Assembly: GCA_009841145.1 (NCBI GenBank) | Contig: VXMJ01000100.1 | Span: 1-43,926 of the forward strand | From: Caldilineaceae bacterium SB0661_bin_34 | GTDB lineage: Bacteria > Chloroflexota > Anaerolineae > Caldilineales > Caldilineaceae | Reading direction: 5' to 3' | Length of the DNA: 43,926 nucleotides | In this document: one piece after another, positions 1 through 6,703 of the stretch | Numbering within the stretch: position 1 is the stretch's first letter | Layout of the letters: each line of letters opens with the position of its first letter | Position numbers and translations under genes: made by a program | The notes under the pieces: model-generated | Databases searched by the model: none | The model's input: the letters and a program-made list of their open reading frames with translations, nothing else | Told to the model about the DNA's origin: nothing

Positions 1-87
1 GCCCTTCAGGCTCCAAGCCTTGACCGTGTTCTTGTGGACCCCAATCTTGGCCGCGCACGCGGCGGCCCGATGGATCTTCATATCCAT
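1..87 (-). CDS. N-terminal fragment of a helix-turn-helix protein (runs off the window)
   Basis: Reading leftwards from an ATG at 87, 29 codons remain open to the window edge. The segment AAKIGVHKNTVKAWSLKG has the spacing of a helix-turn-helix: an alanine-rich first helix, a V-H-K-N turn, and a T-V-K-A-W recognition helix like those of MerR/excisionase-type or transposase HTH domains. It starts 20 bases beyond the stop of the DUF6932 gene on the same strand, so the two may be co-transcribed. Only the N-terminus is visible, so it could be a regulator, an antitoxin or a transposase HTH. Confidence 0.45.
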   Translation of the reverse strand, partial: MDMKIHRAAACAAKIGVHKNTVKAWSLKG

Positions 88-107
88 AGAATACTACAGA
101 ATGTCCT

Positions 108-455
108 TCAGTACCGATATGTCGTGCTAGTAAGATGCTCCCCTATGTACTTGGCCTTCTGGGCAACCCGCCCCGGATCGAAGATCAGAAGCACGGGATC
201 GAGGAGCACCGGATCAACGCCGGTCTCTTCCCAGCAAGCGTTGTAGTCGTTGGGGATGGCCTTGTGCGTCACGAAGCTTCCGTCGATGTAGACGGTCCGG
301 CAACCTGCATCCCTCAAGTTCTCCAATGAGGCCTTGAGTCCCCTCATGAGATGCTGACTCCATGGATTGTGACCGAACCTGGTCATCAATTCGTTCCAGT
401 TGGTCCAGTACATGCCTGGCGGCAGGAGTCCGTCTGCATTGAACGAAGGTGCCAT
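108..455 (-). CDS. DUF6932 family protein, short form
   Basis: The 115-residue protein starts MAPSFNADGLLPPGMYW and contains RTVYIDGSFVTHKAIPNDYN followed by a DPVLL repeat. This matches my memory of the DUF6932 family: an N-terminal LPPG segment, then a Y-I-D-G-S-F-V-T core with an acidic D-Y-(D/N) strand resembling a minimal nucleotidyltransferase fold. Family members usually run on for roughly 40 more residues after the Q-K-A-K segment. Here the frame ends early with an unrelated-looking tail (IGEHLTSTTYRY), which suggests a frameshifted or truncated C-terminus. I prefer the ATG at 455 over the GTG at 461. There is no Shine-Dalgarno, and a good promoter ends just before the ATG, pointing to a leaderless transcript. 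Function is unknown; the family is often found beside small DNA-binding genes, as here. Confidence 0.6.
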   Translation of the reverse strand: MAPSFNADGLLPPGMYWTNWNELMTRFGHNPWSQHLMRGLKASLENLRDAGCRTVYIDGSFVTHKAIPNDYNACWEETGVDPVLLDPVLLIFDPGRVAQKAKYIGEHLTSTTYRY

Positions 456-490
456 ATACACAATAATAATGTTGTGGTCTGGGTTGTCAA
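456..490 (-). promoter_or_regulatory. Sigma70-like promoter giving a leaderless mRNA for the DUF6932 gene
   Basis: On the minus strand a perfect -35 TTGACA (490-485) is followed by a 16-base spacer and a -10 TATTAT (468-463). Only seven bases separate the -10 from the ATG at 455, so transcription would begin at or next to the start codon. This fits the lack of any ribosome binding site. The element is seen directly; its activity is inferred. Confidence 0.55.
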
Positions 491-1045
491 GGACTAAGCC
501 GTTATGGACATCACATCAGTGGCGCAACGGTGCACCGGTTATCCCGACTGGTCGGATTGACAGCTTCTGACTCGACAGTTGGTGGATGTGGCCTTGCCTC
601 GCCGCGGCTCCCTGGTAGACCAGACTGGGCGGGAACATTGGCTATCGAGCGACGCGGCCATCTGCCACATCCTGTGTAACTTCTGCCAGTGCTGGACCCT
701 GCAAATCCTGAAGACGACCAGGTTGCGAGCGTAGGCCGTTGCGATAACAGGGGAGACCGGTGCAGTGGGGGTAGGTCTCGGGTGGACCGGGTCGGTGTTT
801 TGGCGATCGGAATGGACAGGGGCTGGAATGAAGCCCACGATAAGGGGGCTTTTGGGTTTGTTGCGCGAAGCCAATTGTCTGGGATCCCTTCGTCTGTTCC
901 GGGCCTCGAGCCAATATCAAGAAAACCGAAACAGTGCCGCCGGTCGGGTGGAATCATCCGGATTTCCCTATGCTACGATCGATGCTTGGTCTGCCCTCTC
1001 TGCTGGTGACAACAAGACATGCACCCACGGCAGACATCAAACCCA
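491..1045. other. Intergenic stretch without a supported gene
   Basis: About 550 bases lie between the divergent promoter of the DUF6932 gene and the ribosome binding site of the first sugar operon. Several overlapping open frames exist on both strands (for example 511-957 minus and 689-1009 plus). Their translations are rich in P, S, R and C with no recognisable domain and no good start signal. The promoter of the sugar operon must lie at the right end, but I could not identify convincing hexamers. Confidence 0.5.
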
Positions 1046-1058
1046 ATAGGAGGCCTCT

Positions 1059-2396
1059 ATGAAGGCGGTACAAGTGTCCCGAAGGGATTTTCTCAAGGTG
1101 TCGGGTATGGCCGGAGCCGGTTTGGCCTTGGCGTCCTGTACGGCGGTAGTCCCCGAAACTGGAACGGAAGCTGCTCCCCAGGAAGTCACTGTCTTCTTCT
1201 GGGACGGTCCGCCCTTGATTGGGATCCGGGAAGAAGCACTGGCGCCCTTCGATGAAGCCTATCCGGGCTGCGAGCTCAACTTCACCTCCGTGCCCGGGGG
1301 CTGGAACGCCGGCTACAGTGAAAAGCTCTATGCCGGACTGGCCGCCAATGACCCGCCGGATCTCTTCATCATTCGCATCGCCGACTTGCCGGAATTCCTC
1401 AGCAAGGACCTGTTGCTGGATCTGAAGCCCTATGTGGACCGCGACTCCTACGATCTGAACGAATTCCCGGCTCTGGCCATTGAGTCGTATACCCACGACG
1501 GGGGTATCTATGGCATGCCGGACAACGTGGCCTCCGTGGCCATGTTCTGCAATCAGGACATGATTGAAGAGGCCGGCGCGCAGGTACCCACCAACCAGTG
1601 GGATGATCCCGGTTGGACCGTGGACGACTTCTTCAACATGTGCGAGGCCGTGACCCAACGCGATGCCAACGGTGATACCACCCAGTATGCCTATCAGGTG
1701 ACGGGCTGGAGTGTCATCTGGCAGATCTGGGTGCGCATCTTCGGCGGCCAGCTTGTGGACGATCCGTTCTTTCCCACCGAGTGCACCCTGAATGAACCCG
1801 GTGCCGTGGAAGGCCTGCAGTTTTACGCCGACCTGATCCACAAGTACGGGTTCGCCCCGCGCTTCGATGTCATGCAGGACCTGGGTGCCGTCGAACTGAT
1901 GCACACCGGCCGCCTGGCCATCATCAACAACGGAAGTTGGTCCTTCCCCAACTTCCACGATGTCGACTACGAGGTCACGCTGGGCCACTATCCCAGCGGT
2001 CCCGGCGGTCGGGCCAATTACGTTTACTACTTCCCGCTGGTGATCCCCAAGACCACCCAGGTCCCGGACTGTGCCTGGAACCTGCTGAAGTACTTCAATG
2101 GCCCCGCCATGGAAAAGATCATCCAGGACGGCGGTCTGCAGGGCACAACCCTGTCCGCACAGCAGGCGTACTTCCTCACCGACACTCGTCCGCCCCAGAA
2201 CAAGCAGGTGATGGTGGACGCGGTGCGCAACTTTGTGGCTCCGGATCCGGTGCTCACCAACTACAACGAGGTTTCGCGCACCATGCAGGCCGAGGTCGAT
2301 CTGCTGCTCAATGGCGAGGAGCGGGACGCCAAGGTCGTGGCCGACCGGATCAAGGCAGCGGTTGACCCGCTAATCCAGGAAGGCCAGTGGCGGTAG
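1059..2396 (+). CDS. Carbohydrate ABC transporter substrate-binding lipoprotein (family 1)
   Basis: A 445-residue extracellular solute-binding protein that would capture a sugar or oligosaccharide outside the membrane and hand it to the permeases encoded downstream. The N-terminus has a twin-arginine motif (SRRDFLK, residues 7-13), a hydrophobic segment and a lipobox ending at Cys27 (L-A-S-C). It is therefore exported folded by Tat and lipid-anchored. The rest has the UgpB/MalE pattern, with D-P-P-D-L-F about residue 99 and many surface Trp/Tyr residues that could stack on sugars. AGGAGG lies five bases before the ATG, fixing the start. It heads an operon with two permeases and a GH127 arabinofuranosidase, so an arabinose-containing oligosaccharide is a reasonable ligand, but this is inference from context. 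No ATPase gene is present in the operon. Confidence 0.92.
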   Translation: MKAVQVSRRDFLKVSGMAGAGLALASCTAVVPETGTEAAPQEVTVFFWDGPPLIGIREEALAPFDEAYPGCELNFTSVPGGWNAGYSEKLYAGLAANDPPDLFIIRIADLPEFLSKDLLLDLKPYVDRDSYDLNEFPALAIESYTHDGGIYGMPDNVASVAMFCNQDMIEEAGAQVPTNQWDDPGWTVDDFFNMCEAVTQRDANGDTTQYAYQVTGWSVIWQIWVRIFGGQLVDDPFFPTECTLNEPGAVEGLQFYADLIHKYGFAPRFDVMQDLGAVELMHTGRLAIINNGSWSFPNFHDVDYEVTLGHYPSGPGGRANYVYYFPLVIPKTTQVPDCAWNLLKYFNGPAMEKIIQDGGLQGTTLSAQQAYFLTDTRPPQNKQVMVDAVRNFVAPDPVLTNYNEVSRTMQAEVDLLLNGEERDAKVVADRIKAAVDPLIQEGQWR

Positions 2397-2420
2397 CCCC
2401 TACGGTCTTCTGTCCTCGAC

Positions 2421-2462
2421 ATGACACGCCTCCAGCACTGCTACGGCCTGGAGGCGTGTCAT
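2421..2462 (+). promoter_or_regulatory. Perfect 15-bp stem hairpin between binding-protein and permease genes
   Basis: ATGACACGCCTCCAG (2421-2435) is repeated as its exact reverse complement at 2448-2462, leaving a 12-base loop. It starts 24 bases after the stop of the binding-protein gene and lies before the permease gene. There is no U-tract, so it is more likely an mRNA 3'-end stabiliser or partial attenuator, which would keep binding protein in excess over permease as known for malE-malF type operons. The role is inference. Confidence 0.6.
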
Positions 2463-2480
2463 CCCGGCGGTGTGCCGGGA
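2462..2480 (+). promoter_or_regulatory. Second short hairpin adjoining the first
   Basis: TCCCGGC (2462-2468) and GCCGGGA (2474-2480) form a perfect 7-bp stem with a five-base loop, directly abutting the larger hairpin. Tandem stem-loops in this gap strengthen the case for an RNA-level control or processing site between the binding protein and permease messages. Confidence 0.45.
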
Positions 2481-2527
2481 ACACCACAGCATCCCATTCC
2501 GACTGACAGGGCAGTTTCTCTTCAGTC

Positions 2528-3433
2528 ATGTTGAGTGGCCTGACCTTTCGGCGCCGGGAAGCCATATTGGGCTGGGTCATGGCCTCGCCCTGGCTGCTCG
2601 GCTTCCTGGCTTTCACTCTGGGGCCGATGATCGCGTCCCTCGTCCTGTCGCTGTACGACTGGGATCTCATCTCGCCTGCCCTCCTGGTTGGCTGGGGCAA
2701 CTACCGCGAGTTCTTTGTGGATGATCCCCTGTCCCTGCATTCGCTGCGCATTACCCTCTTCTACTCACTGATGGCGATCCCGCTGCACCTGGTACTGGGC
2801 GTGATCCTGGCCATGCTGCTGAACGCCAACATTCGGGGTCAGTCGGTGATCCGCACCGTCTACTACCTGCCTGCCGTCCTGGCGGGGGTCGCCGTGGCCA
2901 TGCTGTGGCGCTGGATCTTCTCGCCGGATTTCGGGCTGCTGAATCTCTTCCTCTCCTACTTCAACATTGAGGGACCAAACTGGCTGGGCAACCGAACATG
3001 GGTCCTGCCCTCCTTTGTCATCATGAGCCTTTGGGGTGTCGGCGGCGGCATGGTCATCTATCTCGCAGGCCTGCAGGGCATCCCCACCGATCTGTACGAG
3101 GCGGTTGAGATCGATGGTGCCACGGCCTTCCGCCGGATCTGGCACATCACCCTGCCCATGCTGAGTCCGGTCATCTTCTTCCAGCTCATCATGGGTGTCA
3201 TTTCCTCGATGCAGATTTTCACCCAGGCCTTCATCATGACCGATGGCGGTCCGGCCAACGCATCCCTGTTCTACATGCTGTACCTGTACCGCCAGGCGTT
3301 CGAATACCGCAACATGGGGTACGCCTCGGTGCTGGCCTGGATCTTGTTCCTGTGCATCCTGGCCTTGACCCTGCTCCTCTTCCGTACGGCTTCGGCCTGG
3401 GTGTACTACGAGGCTGAGACGCAGCGAACATGA
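2528..3433 (+). CDS. Sugar ABC transporter permease, MalF/UgpA type
   Basis: A 301-residue inner-membrane permease. Hydrophobic segments are visible from the first helix (WLLGFLAFTLGPMIASLVL, about residues 22-40) through about six helices to the last one near residue 280. The cytoplasmic EAA loop that docks the ATPase is present as EAVEIDGATAFRRIWHITLP (about residues 191-210). This and the following MalG-type protein form the heterodimeric channel. No strong ribosome binding site precedes the ATG at 2528, which lies 131 bases after the binding-protein stop and after two hairpins. The last codons overlap the next gene by four bases (ATGA), indicating translational coupling. The cognate ATPase is not encoded nearby. 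Confidence 0.92.
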   Translation: MLSGLTFRRREAILGWVMASPWLLGFLAFTLGPMIASLVLSLYDWDLISPALLVGWGNYREFFVDDPLSLHSLRITLFYSLMAIPLHLVLGVILAMLLNANIRGQSVIRTVYYLPAVLAGVAVAMLWRWIFSPDFGLLNLFLSYFNIEGPNWLGNRTWVLPSFVIMSLWGVGGGMVIYLAGLQGIPTDLYEAVEIDGATAFRRIWHITLPMLSPVIFFQLIMGVISSMQIFTQAFIMTDGGPANASLFYMLYLYRQAFEYRNMGYASVLAWILFLCILALTLLLFRTASAWVYYEAETQRT

Positions 3434-4314
3434 ACACGGCGGACAGCATGGCCGTGGCTCCCCCTGCATCCACAGGCCTGGGAAAGCGACGCACCCAACT
3501 GATTCACCGTATCGTGGCCTACGGCGTGCTGGGCGTTGGCAGTCTGTTCATCCTGGCTCCGCTGGTATGGATGCTGTCCACATCCCTGAAGACCCGTTCG
3601 CAGGTGTTCCGCTTCCCTCCCGAATGGATTCCGGAACAGTTTCTCTGGCAAAACTATGTGGAAGCGCTGACTCTGCTGCCCTTTGAGATCTTCCTGCTCA
3701 ACACGGTGATCATCACCGGCCTGTCGGTGGCTGGTGAACTGGTATCGTCGGCCGTGGTGGCCTATGCCTTCGCGCGCCTGCGCTGGGCCGCCCGCAACAC
3801 CCTCTTCATCGTGGTGCTGGCCACCATGATGCTGCCCCGGCAGGTCACACTGATTCCCACGTTTATTCTGTTCACGCGGGTGTTCGGCTGGAAGGACACG
3901 TTCTACCCCCTGATCGTGCCGTCTTTCTTCGCCGTGCCCTTCTTCGTGTTTCTGCTGCGCCAGTTCTACATGACGCTGCCCTTCGAACTGGATGATGCCG
4001 CCACCATCGATGGCTGTTCCAAGTTCGGGGTGTTCCTGCGCATCCTCCTGCCCCTGTCCAAGCCGGCCTTGGCCGCAGTGGCGATTTTCTCCTTCCAGTT
4101 CCACTGGAACGACTTCTTCTACCCACTCATTTATCTCTTTGACAAGGACAAGTTCACGCTGGCGCTGGGCCTCCGGTTCTTCCAGGGCAACTATGGCACC
4201 GACTGGCACTACCTCATGGCTGCGTCGCTGGTGGTGATGCTGCCGGTGATCCTGGTCTTCTTCTTTGCCCAGCGCATCTTCATTCAGGGGGTTGTTTACC
4301 AGGGATTCAAGTGA
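3430..4314 (+). CDS. Sugar ABC transporter permease, MalG/UgpE type
   Basis: A 294-residue permease of the second subunit class, coupled to the preceding gene by a four-base ATGA overlap. A soluble N-terminus of about 30 residues precedes the first membrane helix (VLGVGSLFILAPLVWMLS). The EAA loop reads DDAATIDGCSKFGVFLRILL near residue 190, and the C-terminus IFIQGVVYQGFK is typical of MalG-type permeases. It partners the MalF-type protein to form the transmembrane channel for the sugar delivered by the 1059-2396 lipoprotein. The next gene, a GH127 enzyme, starts 63 bases downstream, so transport and cytoplasmic hydrolysis of the imported oligosaccharide are probably one transcript. Confidence 0.92.
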   Translation: MNTADSMAVAPPASTGLGKRRTQLIHRIVAYGVLGVGSLFILAPLVWMLSTSLKTRSQVFRFPPEWIPEQFLWQNYVEALTLLPFEIFLLNTVIITGLSVAGELVSSAVVAYAFARLRWAARNTLFIVVLATMMLPRQVTLIPTFILFTRVFGWKDTFYPLIVPSFFAVPFFVFLLRQFYMTLPFELDDAATIDGCSKFGVFLRILLPLSKPALAAVAIFSFQFHWNDFFYPLIYLFDKDKFTLALGLRFFQGNYGTDWHYLMAASLVVMLPVILVFFFAQRIFIQGVVYQGFK

Positions 4315-4377
4315 TCCCCAACATCAGCAGTCCCCCACTCACCTGTTCCCATCCTGTCCATCCTTTCACCCGGTCCA

Positions 4378-6357
4378 ATGGAACACTCCGGCATGCACGA
4401 CAGTCCCCGTCTCAGGTTTCATCCCCTGTCCACCGGACAGGCCCAATGGCGCGAAGGCTTCTGGGGCGAACGTTTCGCGCTCTGCCGCGATAGTGCCCTC
4501 CACGCCATGGAGGAGATTCTGAACACCACGCCCCATGGTGCCTCCCTGCACAACTTCCCCAAGGCAGCAGGGCAGCAGGCCGGTGCACACGAGGGTACCA
4601 AGTGGAGTGACGGCGACTGCTACAAGTGGCTGGAAGCCCTCACCCACGTCTATGCCTTTACCCGGGACGAGCAGACCCGCGCCACGCTGGAAACCCACAT
4701 CGCGGACATCGCCGCGGCACAGGAGGAGGATGGGTACATCAGCACCCAAATCCAGTTGACCGACAAGGAACGCTGGACGGACCTGCACGACCACGAGCTC
4801 TACAACATGGGGCACCTGCTGACCGCCGCCGCGACACATCACCGCGTCACAGGCTCCGAAACGTTTCTGACTGTGGCCCGCAAGCTGGGCGACTACCTGT
4901 ACGAGTTGTTTGTTCCGCGTCCCCCGGACTTGGCCCACTTCGGGTTCAATCCCTCGCAAATCATGGGCTGTGTCGATCTCTACCGCGCTACCGGCGACAC
5001 CCGGTATCTGGAACTGGCCGGAGTGTTCGTGGACATGCGCGGATCGCAGGAGGGCGGCTCCGATGTCAATCAGAGTTACATGCCCTTGCGGCAGGAAACC
5101 ACGGCGGTGGGACATGCCGTAACGTCCGCGTACCTGTATAGCGGAGCCGCCGATGTGTTGGCTGAACGCTCCGATCCGGCCCTGCAGGACGCGCTAACCC
5201 GGATCTGGCGCAACGTCGTGGACACCAAGAGCTACGTGACCGGCGGAACGGCGGCCCTGCACCACGGCACATCCCAGCGTCCCGAACTCTTTAAGGCGCG
5301 CGGATCCGCCAACGGCCAACTGACCACGCCGGCACCCCGCCGAAGTGATGTGCATGAGGCTTACGGCCTGGAATACCACCTGCCCAACGCCACCGCCTAC
5401 AACGAAACCTGTGCCAATATCGCCCAAGCCATGTGGTCCCTGCGCATGTTGCGCCTAACGGGTGAAGTCCAGTACGCGGACAATATGGAACTGGTGCTGT
5501 ACAACAGCATGCTGTCCGGCATGAGCCTGGACGGTCTGCGCTTCTGTTACACCAATCCGCTGCGATGGTACGGAGAAGAACACGTACTACTGAGCCAGGA
5601 TTACACGGAGCGCTGGGCCGACTTCCACTGCTACTGCTGTCCCCCCAACGTGCTGCGCACCCTGGTCTCGCTGCATGAATGGGCTTACGGCCGGACGGAA
5701 GGGGAATTGTGGGTGAACCTCTACGGTGCCAGTGAGGTCAGCACGGATCTGGGCGATGGCCGGACGGTGGCCCTGCGTCAGGACACCCAATATCCTTGGG
5801 ACGGGACGGTTGAGCTTACGGTGACGGAGGCATTCGGGTCATCGTTCGCCCTACTGCTGCGTATTCCGGCCTGGGCCCGCGGTGCCACGGTCACCGTCAA
5901 TGGCGTGCCGGGTCCGCAGGTGGAACCTGGTACCTACTGTCGCATTGAGCGTCAGTGGCAGGAAGGGGATCGCGTTGAGCTTCAATTGCCCTTGCGGGTA
6001 CGCTGTCTTCAGGCTCACCCCAAGGTGGAGGAGGTCCGCAATCAGGTAGCATATGCACGAGGTCCTTTGGTGTACTGTGCGGAGACAGTTGATTTGACTG
6101 GCATCGTTGACATCACCAGTCTGTACGTGACGCGTACCGCCGACTTCACCCCACAACGCGAACAGGGTCCTTTGGGGGACGTGGTCGTCCTGCGGGGCCA
6201 AGGGCTACGTGTGTCAGCGACGGCCGGTCCCCTTTACACCGAGGTAGAGGATGTGGATCTGTCGTCCAAACCGCTCACCTTGATCCTGATCCCCTACTTC
6301 GCGTGGAACAACCGAACCCAAGGGCAGATGAGTGTATGGCTGCCTCTGTATGCCTGA
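4378..6357 (+). CDS. Glycoside hydrolase family 127 beta-L-arabinofuranosidase
   Basis: A 659-residue protein with the GH127 layout: an (alpha/alpha)6 barrel (motifs FWGERF, YKWLEAL, QEEDGYI, HELYNMGHLL) followed by C-terminal beta domains. The zinc-cysteine catalytic centre known for the family enzyme HypBA1 is complete by pattern. Glu327 precedes the ETC motif (Glu343, Cys345), and the CYCC motif supplies Cys420 and Cys421, at nearly the same spacing as the Glu/Glu/Cys/Cys/Cys set of the type enzyme. No signal peptide is seen, so it should act in the cytoplasm on imported arabino-oligosaccharides, releasing L-arabinofuranose. It is the last gene of the plus-strand operon. The start at 4378 is the first in-frame ATG; the ATG at 4393 is an alternative. 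Exact linkage specificity cannot be read from sequence. Confidence 0.88.
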   Translation: MEHSGMHDSPRLRFHPLSTGQAQWREGFWGERFALCRDSALHAMEEILNTTPHGASLHNFPKAAGQQAGAHEGTKWSDGDCYKWLEALTHVYAFTRDEQTRATLETHIADIAAAQEEDGYISTQIQLTDKERWTDLHDHELYNMGHLLTAAATHHRVTGSETFLTVARKLGDYLYELFVPRPPDLAHFGFNPSQIMGCVDLYRATGDTRYLELAGVFVDMRGSQEGGSDVNQSYMPLRQETTAVGHAVTSAYLYSGAADVLAERSDPALQDALTRIWRNVVDTKSYVTGGTAALHHGTSQRPELFKARGSANGQLTTPAPRRSDVHEAYGLEYHLPNATAYNETCANIAQAMWSLRMLRLTGEVQYADNMELVLYNSMLSGMSLDGLRFCYTNPLRWYGEEHVLLSQDYTERWADFHCYCCPPNVLRTLVSLHEWAYGRTEGELWVNLYGASEVSTDLGDGRTVALRQDTQYPWDGTVELTVTEAFGSSFALLLRIPAWARGATVTVNGVPGPQVEPGTYCRIERQWQEGDRVELQLPLRVRCLQAHPKVEEVRNQVAYARGPLVYCAETVDLTGIVDITSLYVTRTADFTPQREQGPLGDVVVLRGQGLRVSATAGPLYTEVEDVDLSSKPLTLILIPYFAWNNRTQGQMSVWLPLYA

Positions 6358-6703
6358 TACAGATGTCGGCTCGGAACTGATGGAGGCCTGCGCGAGACCG
6401 ACGGATGACAATCTGGTGCAGGACGAATCGACCAGGTATCGAGTCAATTCGGCACATGCAGTCCCAACCCAGCCAGCCAATTGCACAACAACGAGGGTTG
6501 CTGCGGGTCTCATAGGATGAAGCAATTCCTATACAGGACATGCTGCAAGACACTGTATACAGTGTTGCTGGTCTGGCCGCGTTGAAGCAGGGTTTGTGGG
6601 TCACGCCACCGTTTCGTTCACAGCCGGATTCGTCCTGCGCGTCTCGGGGGCACCCTATTCGCTGTCCGTCATTGGTTACGATTCTTTCTTGGAGGACATC
6701 CCC
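6358..6703. other. Intergenic region between the sugar operon and the restriction-modification genes
   Basis: These 346 bases hold no convincing gene. They contain the perfect palindrome at 6550-6565 and, at the right end, the ribosome binding site of the methyltransferase (TTGGAGGA, seven bases before the ATG at 6704). Base composition becomes AT-richer here, marking entry into the defence segment. Confidence 0.5.
6550..6565. promoter_or_regulatory. 16-bp perfect palindrome, candidate operator
   Basis: ACACTGTATACAGTGT is an exact palindrome about 140 bases upstream of the methyltransferase start. Its size and two-fold symmetry suit a dimeric HTH repressor. The half CTGTATAC recurs upstream of the small gene at 11113 (11069-11076), but also inside coding sequence near 8048, so the recurrence is weak support. 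No regulator gene is adjacent. Confidence 0.4.

Noticed and set aside
511-957. Overlapping open frames in the leader of the first sugar operon
   Set aside because: Several frames are open at once, with low-complexity translations and no start signals.
954-1988. 344-codon minus-strand open frame opposite the sugar-binding lipoprotein
   Set aside because: It mirrors a well-supported gene, has no ribosome binding site and no domain; high GC keeps antisense frames open.
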